A stretch of DNA of 64,000 nucleotides from Comamonas sp. KCTC 72670 (GCA_014656495.1 BNCN01000008.1:62001-126000), one strand, 5' to 3'; counted from the first letter of the stretch, positions 16,189-28,103 are shown. A program made the numbers and translations. The notes: a model not told the origin generated them from the letters alone.

Positions 16189-18451
16189 GCCCGAGCCCCT
16201 CTCGGGGCCCGTTCGCTTCGGTTCCTATACCCTCGTGCGCCGCATTGGCGCCGGGGGCATGGGAGAGGTGTTCCTCGCGCGCGAGGAGTCACCCCGCCGC
16301 GCCTGCGTGGTGAAGAAGGTCCTCCCGCAGCTCATGGCGAGTCCGCAGTTCGCGGGCCGCTTCCGGGACGAGGCCCGCGTGGTGGTGCGGCTCCATCACC
16401 CGAACATCGCGCGCGTGTACGCGATGGGCGAGGTGGACGGGCAGCTCTTCCTGTCGATGGAGTACGTGCAGGGCAAGACGCTCAGCCGGCTGACGTACCG
16501 GTTGCGGCAGCTCGGGAAGACGTTGCCCCTGGGCATCATGCTGCACCTGGGCCAGCGGCTCTGCGAGGGCCTGGCGTACGCGCACGACGCGACGGACGAG
16601 TCCGGCCACCCGCTGCACCTGGTCCACCGCGACCTGTCTCCCGCGAACGTGTGCATCAGCTACGCGGGCGAGGTGAAGATCATCGACTTCGGCGCGGCGC
16701 AGTCCACGCTGAAGGAGCAGCAGACCGCGCCCCGGGTGGTGATTGGCAACCTGACGTACATGGCGCCGGAGCAGGCGCGGAAGCGCTTCGTGGACCGGCG
16801 CGCGGACGTGTACGCGGTGGGCGCGCTGCTGTGGGAGTTGTTCGCGTGGCGGCCCCTGGCGCAGCGCGGAGACCCGGTGGAGCGGTGGCGGCGCGCGGCG
16901 TATCCGCAGTGGGAGCCCGCGGGCCGCTTCCGTGAAGGCGTGCCGTCCAGCGTTGACGCGTTCCTGATGCGGGCGCTCGCCTCCGAGCCGGACAGCCGGT
17001 TTCCGGACGCGGTGGCCATGGGCGCGGAGCTGGCGCGGCTCAAGGCGAAGCTGGCGCCCAATGTGGGAGACGCGGACCTCGCGCGCTTCATCTCGGGGGC
17101 GTTCCCCCGGGAGAAGAAGGCGGAGGAGCTCGTGCTCCGGGAGTTGCTGCGCGAGGCGCGCTCGCGGCCGCTTACCGAGCCGGAGCTGGCCGCGGTGCTG
17201 GTGCCTCCCACCGCGCTCGCGTTCGAGCACGGTGGCATCGAAGCGCCCGAGGACTTCGTTCCGGCGGAGCGCGCCGTTGCCGATGCCGCGGAGGCGGCGC
17301 GGCCTGCTGCGACCGGCGGCGCGGAGCCACGTGAAGCCCAGGGGCGAGCTGCGCCCGGAGGTGACGCGCGGGCCACGGCGCTGTACGGCACGGAGGACGA
17401 ATCGACGGTCGCGGACGCGGTTCGCGGACGCCAGGGCAGTGCGAGCGTGGCGCACGGCGAACCGCAGGACGCGCGCGGTGGGACGGCCCGCGGACACACT
17501 GCTCGCGCTGATGAGGCTGAGGAGGAGGAAGCCACCGTCACCCGAACGGCGCATGACGGACCGGGGCGGGCTCGCTCCGGTGCCGCCGCCCTCGCGGACG
17601 GGGATGACGAGGCGACGGTCGTCCAACTGGAGCGCGTGGGGTCTGCCGCCGCGCGCACGGAAGGCGGCGCGCGGGGCACTCCGTCCGAACCGCGGGGACG
17701 CGGGGCAAGTGACTCGCCGCGTGATGAGGACGCGGAGCCCACCGCTGTCGGGCCAATGCGCGGTGCTTCGGGTGGGGCGTCTGGGGCCACCTCCGCCGCG
17801 TCACGACACCTCGCCTCGGGTTCGCACGGTGACGCGGACGCGGAGACCACGGCGGTCATGGCGAGACGCGCGGTGGCGAGCCCGTTCAGCGACGCGGACG
17901 CGGAGACCACCGTCATTCAGTCGGGGCGCGACCGCATCGCGGCGGCTGTCGCGGCGCACGTGGAGGCCGGTATCGCGGAGGTCCCCACCTCGCCGCCCAG
18001 GACGCCGCCGCGCGCTGGTTCGCCCGGCGCCGCTGCCGGTCCGGCGGATGCCGCGACCACCGAAGCCGTCGACGCCGAGAAGCTGCTGGTCGCGCTGGAG
18101 CGCGCCAATGCCTCCCGGGGGCGGGGCGGCAGCGCCACCCTGCCCGAGGATGTCACCGTCACCGAGGTGAATCCCGCCCGGGTGCCCCCCGCGTCCGCGC
18201 CGCTGCGCCGAGCCACCCGGGAGACGCAGGTGGGCTTCGGCGTGGACATCTCGCAGGCGGTGGACGCCGCCGCCGTGGAGGCGCGGCGGTTGGAACTGGT
18301 GCGCGCCATCACGGGCGACGACGAGCTCCCCGCGGTGGAGCCCGAACAGCCCCCCGCGACCTGGCTCCGCGGCCGGCGCGCCTGGCTCGCCGCGGGCCTG
18401 TTCACGAGCGCCTGTGCCATCGGCCTCGCGCTGGCGTGGGCGCTCTCCTGA
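16136..18451 (+). CDS. Membrane-anchored Ser/Thr protein kinase with acidic-Thr repeats
   Basis: Hanks-type kinase, about 771 residues. Kinase domain about 28-310: glycine loop GAGGMGEV, lysine in CVVKKVLP, HRDLSPANV catalytic loop, DFGAA, MAPEQ. Then a long disordered linker (about 350-640) with at least six copies of an acidic-threonine motif such as DEATV, DAEPTAV, DAETTAV and DAETTVI. The C-terminus has one membrane helix (about 745-768), so the kinase is cytoplasmic and anchored from behind. The frame overlaps hemL; ATG 16136 (with GGAAG) or TTG 16172 are possible starts. A short overlap suggests co-transcription with hemL. Confidence 0.9.
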   Translation: MCSRRRERPSVRLARPVEPEPLSGPVRFGSYTLVRRIGAGGMGEVFLAREESPRRACVVKKVLPQLMASPQFAGRFRDEARVVVRLHHPNIARVYAMGEVDGQLFLSMEYVQGKTLSRLTYRLRQLGKTLPLGIMLHLGQRLCEGLAYAHDATDESGHPLHLVHRDLSPANVCISYAGEVKIIDFGAAQSTLKEQQTAPRVVIGNLTYMAPEQARKRFVDRRADVYAVGALLWELFAWRPLAQRGDPVERWRRAAYPQWEPAGRFREGVPSSVDAFLMRALASEPDSRFPDAVAMGAELARLKAKLAPNVGDADLARFISGAFPREKKAEELVLRELLREARSRPLTEPELAAVLVPPTALAFEHGGIEAPEDFVPAERAVADAAEAARPAATGGAEPREAQGRAAPGGDARATALYGTEDESTVADAVRGRQGSASVAHGEPQDARGGTARGHTARADEAEEEEATVTRTAHDGPGRARSGAAALADGDDEATVVQLERVGSAAARTEGGARGTPSEPRGRGASDSPRDEDAEPTAVGPMRGASGGASGATSAASRHLASGSHGDADAETTAVMARRAVASPFSDADAETTVIQSGRDRIAAAVAAHVEAGIAEVPTSPPRTPPRAGSPGAAAGPADAATTEAVDAEKLLVALERANASRGRGGSATLPEDVTVTEVNPARVPPASAPLRRATRETQVGFGVDISQAVDAAAVEARRLELVRAITGDDELPAVEPEQPPATWLRGRRAWLAAGLFTSACAIGLALAWALS

Positions 18452-18469
18452 CGTGCGCCGCGGCTCGCG

Positions 18470-19321
18470 TCAGTTCCCGGACGGCAGCCGGTAGCTGAAG
18501 CCCAGGCTGATGGTGGCGGTGTCAATCCAGTTGCTGGTGAACCCGTCGCCGAACTCGTCCTCGTTGTCGTCCGACGTCCCGCGCGCGCCGCCGCCCAGGT
18601 AACGCAGGTTGAGGAACGCATCGATGTTCTCGGTGATGCGAATTCCACCGCGCAGGGACGCATCCAGCAGGGCGCCCGTGGTGTTGGAGTCACTGTCTCC
18701 GTTGATGATGGCGGTCGGCGCGTAGCTGCCGTCCGCCTCGAAGCCCACCCACCAGCCGCCCCCCAGGCCCCACCGGCCGCGCACCTTGAGCAGCGGCACC
18801 GGCCCCACATCCCGCGCCGTCCGCCGCAATGTCCCGTCCGCCGAGGTGAACACGTAGTTCGCGTTGCGAAGCTGCAGCGACACGCCCACGGACAGCTCCC
18901 GGTCCGGCCCGGACAGCAGGTCGAACAGGTAGCTGGCCCGGTAGAAGGGGAAGCCGTAGTTCACGTTCAGCGGCGTGCCCGCGGGGAAGTCCAGCGCGTC
19001 GATGCGCACGTCCCGCTTGAGCACCACCTGCGTGTCGATGGCCAGCGGTTGGTAGAGGAACACCACCGTGTGCCGCCCCTTCAGGGTCAGCTCCGCCGAC
19101 AGGCGCATGAAGTTGTAGAGGTTGTCCTGCCCACCGTCATCCACGTAACGGAACAGCGTCCCGTCACTGCCCTGGCGAAGGCTGTGCGCCAGCACGTCCA
19201 GGAAGCCCATCTCTCCTATGAACTTCAGTTGGACCCGGGGCTCGTCCGGCGCGGGCTGGGCGCGGACCGCGGTGCTGCTCAGACAGAGGAGGACTCCCAG
19301 GATGACGACGTGGCGGTGCAT
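18470..19321 (-). CDS. Outer-membrane beta-barrel-like protein
   Basis: 283 residues with a signal peptide ending VRAQ (about 19-22). The mature part alternates polar and hydrophobic residues in strands, with many aromatic ends, and finishes in FSYRLPSGN, as outer-membrane barrels with a terminal aromatic strand do (SLGFSYRL). About twelve strands seem likely. No named family recognised. Convergent with the kinase gene (18 bp between stops). Downstream of the histidine kinase on the same strand (51 bp), so both may be one operon. Confidence 0.65.
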   Translation of the reverse strand: MHRHVVILGVLLCLSSTAVRAQPAPDEPRVQLKFIGEMGFLDVLAHSLRQGSDGTLFRYVDDGGQDNLYNFMRLSAELTLKGRHTVVFLYQPLAIDTQVVLKRDVRIDALDFPAGTPLNVNYGFPFYRASYLFDLLSGPDRELSVGVSLQLRNANYVFTSADGTLRRTARDVGPVPLLKVRGRWGLGGGWWVGFEADGSYAPTAIINGDSDSNTTGALLDASLRGGIRITENIDAFLNLRYLGGGARGTSDDNEDEFGDGFTSNWIDTATISLGFSYRLPSGN

Positions 19322-19372
19322 TTCGGCTCCTCGCGAGGGGATTGCGCCCCGGACGCGTGAGCTTTGAATGCG

Positions 19373-22006
<2,634 letters not shown>

Positions 22007-22174
22007 GGCGGCACGACTCTTCCACCGCTGCCCGGCCGCGCGAAATCACCCGCCCGTCGCTTCGCCCACCATCCCACAACCCGCGATTTCGCCTGCGGCT
22101 TACCCGTAGAAGGGGCCCGGCCGCGCATGGCAGCCAGGCCCCAGGCTGGCTCGAGCCGGCTCCCCCCGCCGGGC

Positions 22175-22696
22175 TCAGGCCGGAGAGGCCCCCGGCGACT
22201 CCGCGCCGCGGTGGTGGACCTTGGTGTACAGGCCAATGAGCTCGGCCTCGCCCAGGATGTGGCCCTCCATGGCCTCCCGGAGCTGGGTGCGCGAGGCGGA
22301 GCGGCCCAGGTCGGGCAGCACCGTGTCCAGCGCGAACAGGCGGAAGAAGTACCGGTGCATGCCCACGGGCGGCATGGGGCCGCCGTAGTCCTGCCGACGG
22401 AAGTCGTTCTGCCCCTGGCGGGCGCCCTCCGGGAGCACGTCCGGCGTGGCGCCCTCGGGCAGGCCCTGGGCGGAGGGGGGGATGTTGTAGATGACCCAGT
22501 GCGAGAAGGTCATCTGCGGGTTGCGCGGGTCGGGTGCGTCCGGGTCCTCCACGATGAGGGCCAGGCTCTTCGTCCCGGCCGGCATGCCCGTCCATTGGAG
22601 GGGCGGGGAGATGTCCTCGCCCTCGCCGGTGTAGGCAATGGGGATGAGGTCGCCGTCCTTGAAGCGGGGGGACGTGAGCACGAGCGGCTTCGGCAT
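22175..22696 (-). CDS. YbhB/YbcL-family PEBP-like protein
   Basis: 173 residues of the phosphatidylethanolamine-binding (Raf-kinase-inhibitor-like) family. Family motifs: YTGEGEDISPPLQW, LIVEDPDAP, HWVIYNIP and GMHRYFFRLFAL, which build the anion-binding pocket. No signal peptide, so cytoplasmic. ATG 22696 was chosen because GGAGG sits seven bases before it; the frame extends to a TTG at 22708 inside that ribosome site. Ligand and role are unknown for most bacterial members. Confidence 0.93.
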   Translation of the reverse strand: MPKPLVLTSPRFKDGDLIPIAYTGEGEDISPPLQWTGMPAGTKSLALIVEDPDAPDPRNPQMTFSHWVIYNIPPSAQGLPEGATPDVLPEGARQGQNDFRRQDYGGPMPPVGMHRYFFRLFALDTVLPDLGRSASRTQLREAMEGHILGEAELIGLYTKVHHRGAESPGASPA

Positions 22697-23082
22697 GGAG
22701 TCCTCCAAAGGCGTGATGGAGCGTGTCTGGGCAAGCTGGCGACGCGGCCACCCAGGCGCCGAGGAGGGGGGAGGGCACCGCCCGCCCGGCAGGTGCCAGG
22801 GCGATGAGGCGGGCTCTCACTCCGCGTGTGAGGTGAGGCGCCTTTTCCTCTGGGGTGGAACCCGAGGCCCGGGCGGGCGCCGGAGCGCGCCGCATGCGGG
22901 GCAGATCGGCGGTAGCTGAGCTTGCCGAAGCGGCAATCGCGACTGGGGGCCGGGGCCTGCCCGCCCATGGTAGCGGTTGCGTGTGCCGCGTGTTCGGTGT
23001 TAAGCGGCGCCCGCGCGTCGAGGGGTTGGGTCTGGCGGGGTTGGAAAAGCGAGGTTTTCCCGGGGTTTGGGGAGGCATCCGA
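22697..23082. other. Intergenic region upstream of the ATP synthase Fo genes
   Basis: About 385 bp between divergent PEBP and atp genes. It contains a perfect hairpin TTGCC-gaagc-GGCAA at 22922-22936 and a slightly AT-richer stretch near 23000-23050 that could hold the atp promoter. No gene supported; a frame from 22855 into the AtpZ-like gene lacks a ribosome site. Confidence 0.4.
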
Positions 23083-23349
23083 ATGGAAGTGAAGGAGCCC
23101 CGGAAACCGGGCGGTTCGGATGGCAGCGAGCTGGGGGAGACGGCCCGGCAGATGCGGGCGGCGCAGCCCTACGTCTCGGCGGTGTGGAAGCTGGTGGGTG
23201 GGGCGGTGGTGGGGGTGCTGGGCGGCTACTGGCTGGACAAGTGGCTGGAGACGGGCCCCTGGTTGATGGTGGTGCTGAGCCTGGTGGGCATCTGCGTGGG
23301 CTTCTACGGATTCCTCCACGAGATGTCCCGGCTGGGGAGGCGGAAGTGA
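23083..23349 (+). CDS. AtpZ/AtpI-like ATP synthase-associated protein
   Basis: 88 residues with two membrane helices (about 32-52 and 60-82), including GGAVVGVLGGYWLDKW, the signature of AtpZ-type proteins that sit at the head of atp operons. Thought in the family to help Mg2+/Ca2+ entry or c-ring assembly. ATG 23083 follows GGAGG at 12 bases. Its stop overlaps the GTG start of the next gene (GTGA), so they are coupled. Confidence 0.85.
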   Translation: MEVKEPRKPGGSDGSELGETARQMRAAQPYVSAVWKLVGGAVVGVLGGYWLDKWLETGPWLMVVLSLVGICVGFYGFLHEMSRLGRRK

Positions 23350-23756
23350 CGGCGCGGGGCGGTGAGGGTGGGACGGACTCCTTCCGGAGTCATGCGGCGC
23401 TGGCGGGTGGCGTGGCGGTGGTCGGTCTGGCGCTGGCGGCGTTGATGCCGCAGGTGGTGGAGGATCGGGTTTCGGCGCTGTGGGGCGTGGGGTTGGCGGC
23501 GGTGACGGGCGCGGTGGCCCTGGTGCTGAAGCGGCGGGCGGTGCGGCAGGACCTCAACGCCGCGCTGAAGGTGGTCGGAATCATTTTTGGCCTTCGGGCC
23601 GTGGGCGTGTTGGCGGGGCTGTTGGGCGTGGTGTCGCGGGGAATGGCGGCGGTGCCGTTCATCGCCGGTTTCTTCGGCGTCTACTTCGCGCTGCAGTGGA
23701 TTGAAGTGAGCTACGTGATGGCCGCGTCGAAGGAATCGGCGGGCGGAGACGAGTGA
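23346..23756 (+). CDS. AtpI-like membrane protein, ATP synthase operon
   Basis: 136 residues, four hydrophobic helices with a basic loop ([15 protein letters not shown]) between the second and third, the plan of the ATP synthase subunit I family. The match is structural rather than by motif. GTG at 23346 overlaps the previous stop and its own stop overlaps the atpB start (TGATG), so the three are translated as a chain. Confidence 0.7.
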   Translation: MTARGGEGGTDSFRSHAALAGGVAVVGLALAALMPQVVEDRVSALWGVGLAAVTGAVALVLKRRAVRQDLNAALKVVGIIFGLRAVGVLAGLLGVVSRGMAAVPFIAGFFGVYFALQWIEVSYVMAASKESAGGDE

Positions 23757-24763
23757 TGCGCAAGGCAATGGTGCTGTTCGCCAGTCTGTTCGCTGCCACG
23801 GCGTGGGCCGCAGGGTCCGAGGACGACGTGCCGGGGTACATCCTCCACCACGTCGTGGACTCGCCGTACCTGGAGATCGAGGTCCCGCTCGGCAGCCCCA
23901 TCCACGCGGTGGACCTGCCCCAGATCCTGGTGCCGCTGAAGGCGGAGGGCTGTGCGCCGAAGATGACGGAGCACGGCCAGGAGATTCCGGGCCTGACGGA
24001 AGGCTGCCTGGACCTCTCCATCACCAAGCACACCATCATGATGTGGCTGGCCGCGCTGCTGCTGCTGGCCACCATGTTCATCTGGAGCAACCGCGACAAG
24101 ACGAAGCTGGTGCCGCGCGGCGCGGGCGCCAACCTCATCGAGATGCTGGTGCTGTTCGTTCGTGACGAGCTGGCCATCAAGAACATCGGCAAGGAGGAGG
24201 GCCCCCGCTACGTGCCCTACCTGCTCACCGCGTTCTTCTTCGTCCTCTTCATGAACCTGCTGGGCCTGATTCCCTGGATGGCGACCGCCACGGGCAACCT
24301 GGCCGTCACCGCGGCGCTGGCGCTGTGCACCTTCATCATCACCCAGCTGGCGGGCATCCGCGCGGCGGGTCTGGGCGGCTACCTGAAGCACCTGACCGGT
24401 GGCGTGGCGCCCTGGCTGTGGCCCATCATGATTCCGGTGGAGGTGCTGGGCCTGTTCACCAAGCCCTTCGCCCTCACGATGCGTCTGTTCGCCAACATGC
24501 TGGCGGGCCACATCGTCCTCTTCTTCCTCCTGGGCCTCATCTTCATCCTCGGCCACCCCGCGGTGGCGGCGGTGAGCGTGCCCTTCGCCTTCGCCATCTA
24601 CCTGCTCGAGCTGTTCGTGGCCTTCGTGCAGGCCTACGTCTTCACGATGCTGTCGGCGCTCTTCATCGGCATGAGCGTGGCCATGGGCCACCACCATGAC
24701 GACCACGGACACGAGTCCGAGGTGGGCCCCAGCCACGACCACGGCAAGGCGCACCACATCTAG
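23756..24763 (+). CDS. atpB: ATP synthase Fo subunit a
   Basis: 335 residues, five to six membrane helices after an N-terminal region that looks like a cleaved or uncleaved signal (ATAWA, 15-19) plus a ~70-residue periplasmic loop, longer than in E. coli. The essential arginine is in [18 protein letters not shown]. The C-terminus is histidine-rich ([13 protein letters not shown], ending DHGKAHHI), unusual and possibly metal binding. Forms the proton half-channels against the c-ring. Starts in the stop of the preceding gene. Confidence 0.95.
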   Translation: MRKAMVLFASLFAATAWAAGSEDDVPGYILHHVVDSPYLEIEVPLGSPIHAVDLPQILVPLKAEGCAPKMTEHGQEIPGLTEGCLDLSITKHTIMMWLAALLLLATMFIWSNRDKTKLVPRGAGANLIEMLVLFVRDELAIKNIGKEEGPRYVPYLLTAFFFVLFMNLLGLIPWMATATGNLAVTAALALCTFIITQLAGIRAAGLGGYLKHLTGGVAPWLWPIMIPVEVLGLFTKPFALTMRLFANMLAGHIVLFFLLGLIFILGHPAVAAVSVPFAFAIYLLELFVAFVQAYVFTMLSALFIGMSVAMGHHHDDHGHESEVGPSHDHGKAHHI

Positions 24764-24783
24764 GCCGTTTCCAACGAGTTAGC

Positions 24784-24839
24784 GGGGCGCGGAAGTCTGG
24801 CGCCCCGGCAGAAGACCCGGCGGTTCGAAAGGCCGCCGG
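24784..24839 (+). repeat. Two hairpins between atpB and atpE
   Basis: Stem 1: GGGGCGC/GCGCCCC around a nine-base loop (24784-24806). Stem 2: CCGGCGG/CCGCCGG around a nine-base loop (24817-24839). No T tract follows, so they may be RNA processing or stability elements that allow higher atpE expression, as is common for the c subunit, rather than terminators. Confidence 0.5.
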
Positions 24840-24907
24840 AGGTAGTCCACAAGGGCCATCACGACCCCCCCACAAGCGGGTCCACGCTAGAAAGAATCAG
24901 TGTTCCC

Positions 24908-25138
24908 ATGACGAACCTCGCTCTTGCCTTCCTCGCCGCCGGTCTGGGTGCCGGTCTCTCCATCATCGGTGCCGCGCTCGGCATTGGTAAGCTGGCCGCC
25001 GCCGCCATGGACGCCACGGGCCGTCAGCCGGCCGCGGGCGGCGACATCCGCACCACGATGATCATCGCGGCGGCCCTTATCGAAGGCGCCACGCTGTTCG
25101 CGCTGGTTGTTTGCATCCTGCTCGCCACCAAGGCTTAA
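24908..25138 (+). CDS. atpE: ATP synthase Fo subunit c
   Basis: 76 residues, two helices joined by the polar loop GRQPAAGGDIR. The ion-binding glutamate lies in AALIEGATLFALV. The residues beside it (EGA rather than EST/ETT) fit proton, not sodium, coupling. Normal length. ATG 24908 follows a 144-bp spacer with two hairpins. Confidence 0.97.
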   Translation: MTNLALAFLAAGLGAGLSIIGAALGIGKLAAAAMDATGRQPAAGGDIRTTMIIAAALIEGATLFALVVCILLATKA

Positions 25139-25267
25139 GCAGGGCAGGTCGAGTCATCGCTGGAAGCTCGCCGGTGCCTGGAGGGGAGTTCACCTCGGGC
25201 GCCGGCCGCTCCAGCCGCCGTAACCGCCGTCTTCGCAGCATCCCTCCCTCACGCTGGACATCCCGCC

Positions 25268-25822
25268 ATGTTCCTGCCCTCCGTTCTCGCCGCCAGTAAC
25301 CTCGTGAAGGTCCAGCCGGGCCTCATCTTCTGGACCCTCATCACCTTCGTCATCGTGGCCATCGTGCTGAAGATGAAGGCGTGGGGCCCCATCCTCTCGC
25401 TGGTCGAGGAGCGCGAGAAGCAGATCGCCAGCTCCATCGAGAGCGCGAAGCGTGAGCGCGCCGAGGCGGAGAAGCTGCTGGCCGACCAGAAGACGGCCAT
25501 CGCCGAGGCCCGCCGTGAGGCCGCGGAGATGATGCGCCGCAACACGCAGGAGATGGAGAAGTTCCGCGAGGAGCTCATGGCCAAGAGCCGCAAGGAGGCC
25601 GAGGAGCTCAAGCTGAGCGCGCGTCGTGAGATCGACGAGCAGAAGGCGAAGGCCATCGCCGAGGTCCGCTCCATGGCGGTCGACCTGGCCATGGAAGTCG
25701 CCGGCAAGCTCATCAGCGAGCGCATGGACGACAGCAAGCAGCGCGCGCTGGCCGAGCAGTTCGTCCAGGGCCTGCCGCTGAACGGCACCAGCGCCTCCGG
25801 CGCCGTGCGCCGCACCGCCTAA
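25268..25822 (+). CDS. atpF: ATP synthase Fo subunit b
   Basis: 184 residues: one N-terminal membrane helix (about 18-36), then a long charged right-handed coiled coil (about 45-165) rich in E, K, A and R, the peripheral stalk. It is the last atp gene here. The delta, alpha, gamma, beta and epsilon genes, usually next, are not in the window. Confidence 0.95.
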   Translation: MFLPSVLAASNLVKVQPGLIFWTLITFVIVAIVLKMKAWGPILSLVEEREKQIASSIESAKRERAEAEKLLADQKTAIAEARREAAEMMRRNTQEMEKFREELMAKSRKEAEELKLSARREIDEQKAKAIAEVRSMAVDLAMEVAGKLISERMDDSKQRALAEQFVQGLPLNGTSASGAVRRTA

Positions 25823-25837
25823 CCCCCTCTTGGGGAA

Positions 25838-25855
25838 GCGCGCCCCCCGGCGCGC
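25838..25855 (+). terminator. Hairpin after atpF
   Basis: Perfect seven-pair stem GCGCGCC/GGCGCGC with CCCC loop between atpF and ychF. No clear T run follows, so termination is possible but partial read-through into ychF is likely. Confidence 0.4.
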
Positions 25856-25873
25856 GTGTTCCAGGGAATCACC

Positions 25874-26983
25874 ATGGGTCTATCCATCGGAATCGTCGGG
25901 CTGCCCAACGTCGGCAAGTCCACCCTGTTCAACGCGCTGTCGGCCGCGGGCGCGCAGGCCGCCAACTATCCCTTCTGCACCATCGAGCCCAACGTGGGCG
26001 TGGTGCCCGTGCCGGATGACCGCCTGGACCAGCTGTCCGCGCTCATCAAGCCGCTGAAGAAGGTGCCCACCTCGCTGGAGTTCGTGGACATCGCCGGCCT
26101 GGTGCGCGGCGCGTCCAAGGGCGAAGGCCTGGGCAACCAGTTCCTGGGCAACATCCGCCAGGTCAACGCCGTGCTCCATGTGCTGCGCTGCTTCGAGGAC
26201 GACAACGTCACCCACGTCGAGGGCGGGGTGAATCCGGTGCGGGACCGGGACGTGGTCGACACGGAGCTGTGCCTCAAGGACCTGGAGACGGTGGAGAAGC
26301 GCCGCGAGCGCACCCTGAAGAACACCAAGATGGGTGGCAAGGCCGGCGAAGAGGCCAAGGCCGAGGTGGCGCTCCTGGACCGCATCAAGGCGGGCCTGGA
26401 CAACGGCATCACCGTGCGCGCCCAGAAGCTCACCGAGGACGAGAGCGCCCTCATCCATGACCTGTTCCTGCTGACCGACAAGCCCGTGCTGTACGTGGCG
26501 AACATCGGGGAGTCGGAGCTGGGCAAGGAGGACTCGAACCCCCACGTGAAGGCCGTGCGGGAGATGGCCGCGAAGGAGGGCTTCGAGGTCGTGGTGCTCG
26601 CCGCCGCGCTCGAGTCCGAAATCCAGCAGCTTCCCGAGTCCGAGCGTCCGGGCTTCCTGGAGAGCGCGGGCCTGTCCGAGCCCGGCCTGCACAAGGTGGT
26701 GCGCGCGGGCTACAAGCTGCTGGGCCTGTGGACGTACTTCACGGTGGGCGAGCAGGAGTGCCGCGCGTGGACCATCCACCAGGGCTACAAGGCCCCGCAG
26801 GCCGCCGGCGTCATCCACTCCGACTTCGAGCGCGGCTTCATCAAGGCCGAGGTGATGCGCTGGGAGGACCTGGTGAAGCTGGGCAGCGAGTCCGCCGTGA
26901 AGGAGAAGGGCATGCTGCGCGTGGAAGGCAAGGAGTACGTCGTTCAGGACGGCGACTGCATGCACTTCCGCTTCAACGTCTGA
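25874..26983 (+). CDS. ychF: YchF/OLA1-family redox-regulated ATPase
   Basis: 369 residues, near the family length. G domain: G1 GLPNVGKST (residues 9-17), the switch I region ANYPFCTIEPN, G3 DIAGL, and the altered G4 NIGE that gives ATP preference over GTP. A coiled-coil insertion (about 130-200) and a C-terminal TGS domain (ending VQDGDCMHFRFNV) complete the fold. Ribosome-associated stress regulator by family knowledge. ATG 25874; GTG 25856 is in frame but adds no motif. Confidence 0.97.
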   Translation: MGLSIGIVGLPNVGKSTLFNALSAAGAQAANYPFCTIEPNVGVVPVPDDRLDQLSALIKPLKKVPTSLEFVDIAGLVRGASKGEGLGNQFLGNIRQVNAVLHVLRCFEDDNVTHVEGGVNPVRDRDVVDTELCLKDLETVEKRRERTLKNTKMGGKAGEEAKAEVALLDRIKAGLDNGITVRAQKLTEDESALIHDLFLLTDKPVLYVANIGESELGKEDSNPHVKAVREMAAKEGFEVVVLAAALESEIQQLPESERPGFLESAGLSEPGLHKVVRAGYKLLGLWTYFTVGEQECRAWTIHQGYKAPQAAGVIHSDFERGFIKAEVMRWEDLVKLGSESAVKEKGMLRVEGKEYVVQDGDCMHFRFNV

Positions 26984-27089
26984 CGTTCCCCGCGCGGCCT
27001 CGGGCCGTGTGACAGGGACCGCCAGTCAGCGCGGGCGCGGCAGCCGGGCCAGGAGGTCCGGAGGCGGCGCCCGCGAGCCGTTTCAGGGC

Positions 27090-27386
27090 TCAGAAGCCAC
27101 GGGGGCCTTGGAGCACGGTGTAGACCCAGATGCCCACGGCGATGAGCGCCAGCACGGTGGTGAAGGTCGCCGTGCGCCGCATGCGGGGCTGCTCCTCCGG
27201 CGGATGCTTCGAGGCGAAGAACCACATGCCGCCCACGCGCAGGACCAGGAACAGGCAGAGCAGGATGGGGCCAATCACCTGCCAGCCCGTGGGCCGCATC
27301 AGCACCACGCCCCACGAGGCGAGGAAGGCGACGTTGCCCAGCAGCGAGGCGATGGCGAATCGGGGATAGACGCGTCGAGTGTCCAC
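27090..27386 (-). CDS. Small membrane protein, hypothetical
   Basis: 98 residues from GTG 27386 with three hydrophobic segments (about 10-30, 36-56 and 74-93) separated by basic loops. No family recognised. The start lacks a clear ribosome site; an upstream extension of the frame is low-complexity shadow. Convergent with ychF, 106 bp apart. Confidence 0.55.
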   Translation of the reverse strand: MDTRRVYPRFAIASLLGNVAFLASWGVVLMRPTGWQVIGPILLCLFLVLRVGGMWFFASKHPPEEQPRMRRTATFTTVLALIAVGIWVYTVLQGPRGF

Positions 27387-27546
27387 GGCGCGGGAGTTTC
27401 GCCTCGCGCGTGCGAGCTTCCAACGATGGACTTCCGTGGGTGCGCGGCAGGCGACAGTGGCCGCGCCCCTGCTCTCCTCACCGCCGCTGCCCTCCGCTCC
27501 GGGGTGGACTCCTGGAGCGGCGTGGAGCGATAGGCTGTGGCCCCAG

Positions 27547-28044
27547 ATGGCCCCATTGCTCGATGTGCTCCTCCGGGAGCGACTCCTCAAGGACCGTGAC
27601 GCCGCCGTGGCGCTGTTGCCGCGCGGGGAGCCACCCCATGTCTCCCTGCTGCGCCTGTGTGACGCCGGGCTGCTCGAAGGGGGGCTGTCCGTGGGGTACG
27701 GCGTGCGCGCCGATGAGCTGGTGGGGCCGTTGACCAACGCCATGGGCGGCGCGGCCCGCCGCTTCAAGGTGGTGGACGTGTGCGAACGCCCGGTGCTGGA
27801 GCTGCACGTGATGGCGGGCGACGTGACGGAGCGCTGGGAGGTGGAGGACCTCTCCGCGCTCGTGCACAACCTCAACAGCCTCTACCGCGATGCGCCGGAC
27901 GTGCGCGCCGTGGCCGAGCTGGGTGAGTGGGAGGACGCGCTCCAGCTCTGGTGTGTGGACAAGCGCGCCTTGCCGAAGCTGGCCCGCCAGTCCTTCTTCT
28001 CCCCACGCAACGCACGGGCGCTGACGGCCTCCTCGGGGGAGTGA
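27547..28044 (+). CDS. Hypothetical protein
   Basis: 165 residues, soluble, no signal or motif. Rich in leucine and aspartate; the C-terminal half (WEVEDLSALVHNLNSLYRD, WEDALQLWCVDKRALPKL) looks like a compact alpha/beta domain. ATG 27547 was chosen over 27379 because codons before it read as shadow composition. It lies 59 bp before the glycine-rich surface protein. Function unknown. Confidence 0.65.
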   Translation: MAPLLDVLLRERLLKDRDAAVALLPRGEPPHVSLLRLCDAGLLEGGLSVGYGVRADELVGPLTNAMGGAARRFKVVDVCERPVLELHVMAGDVTERWEVEDLSALVHNLNSLYRDAPDVRAVAELGEWEDALQLWCVDKRALPKLARQSFFSPRNARALTASSGE

Positions 28045-28103
28045 GCCTCCAATCGGGGCCTGCACTCGCGGGAGACCCGGATTCTGAGGCAGCATGAGGG
28101 GGC

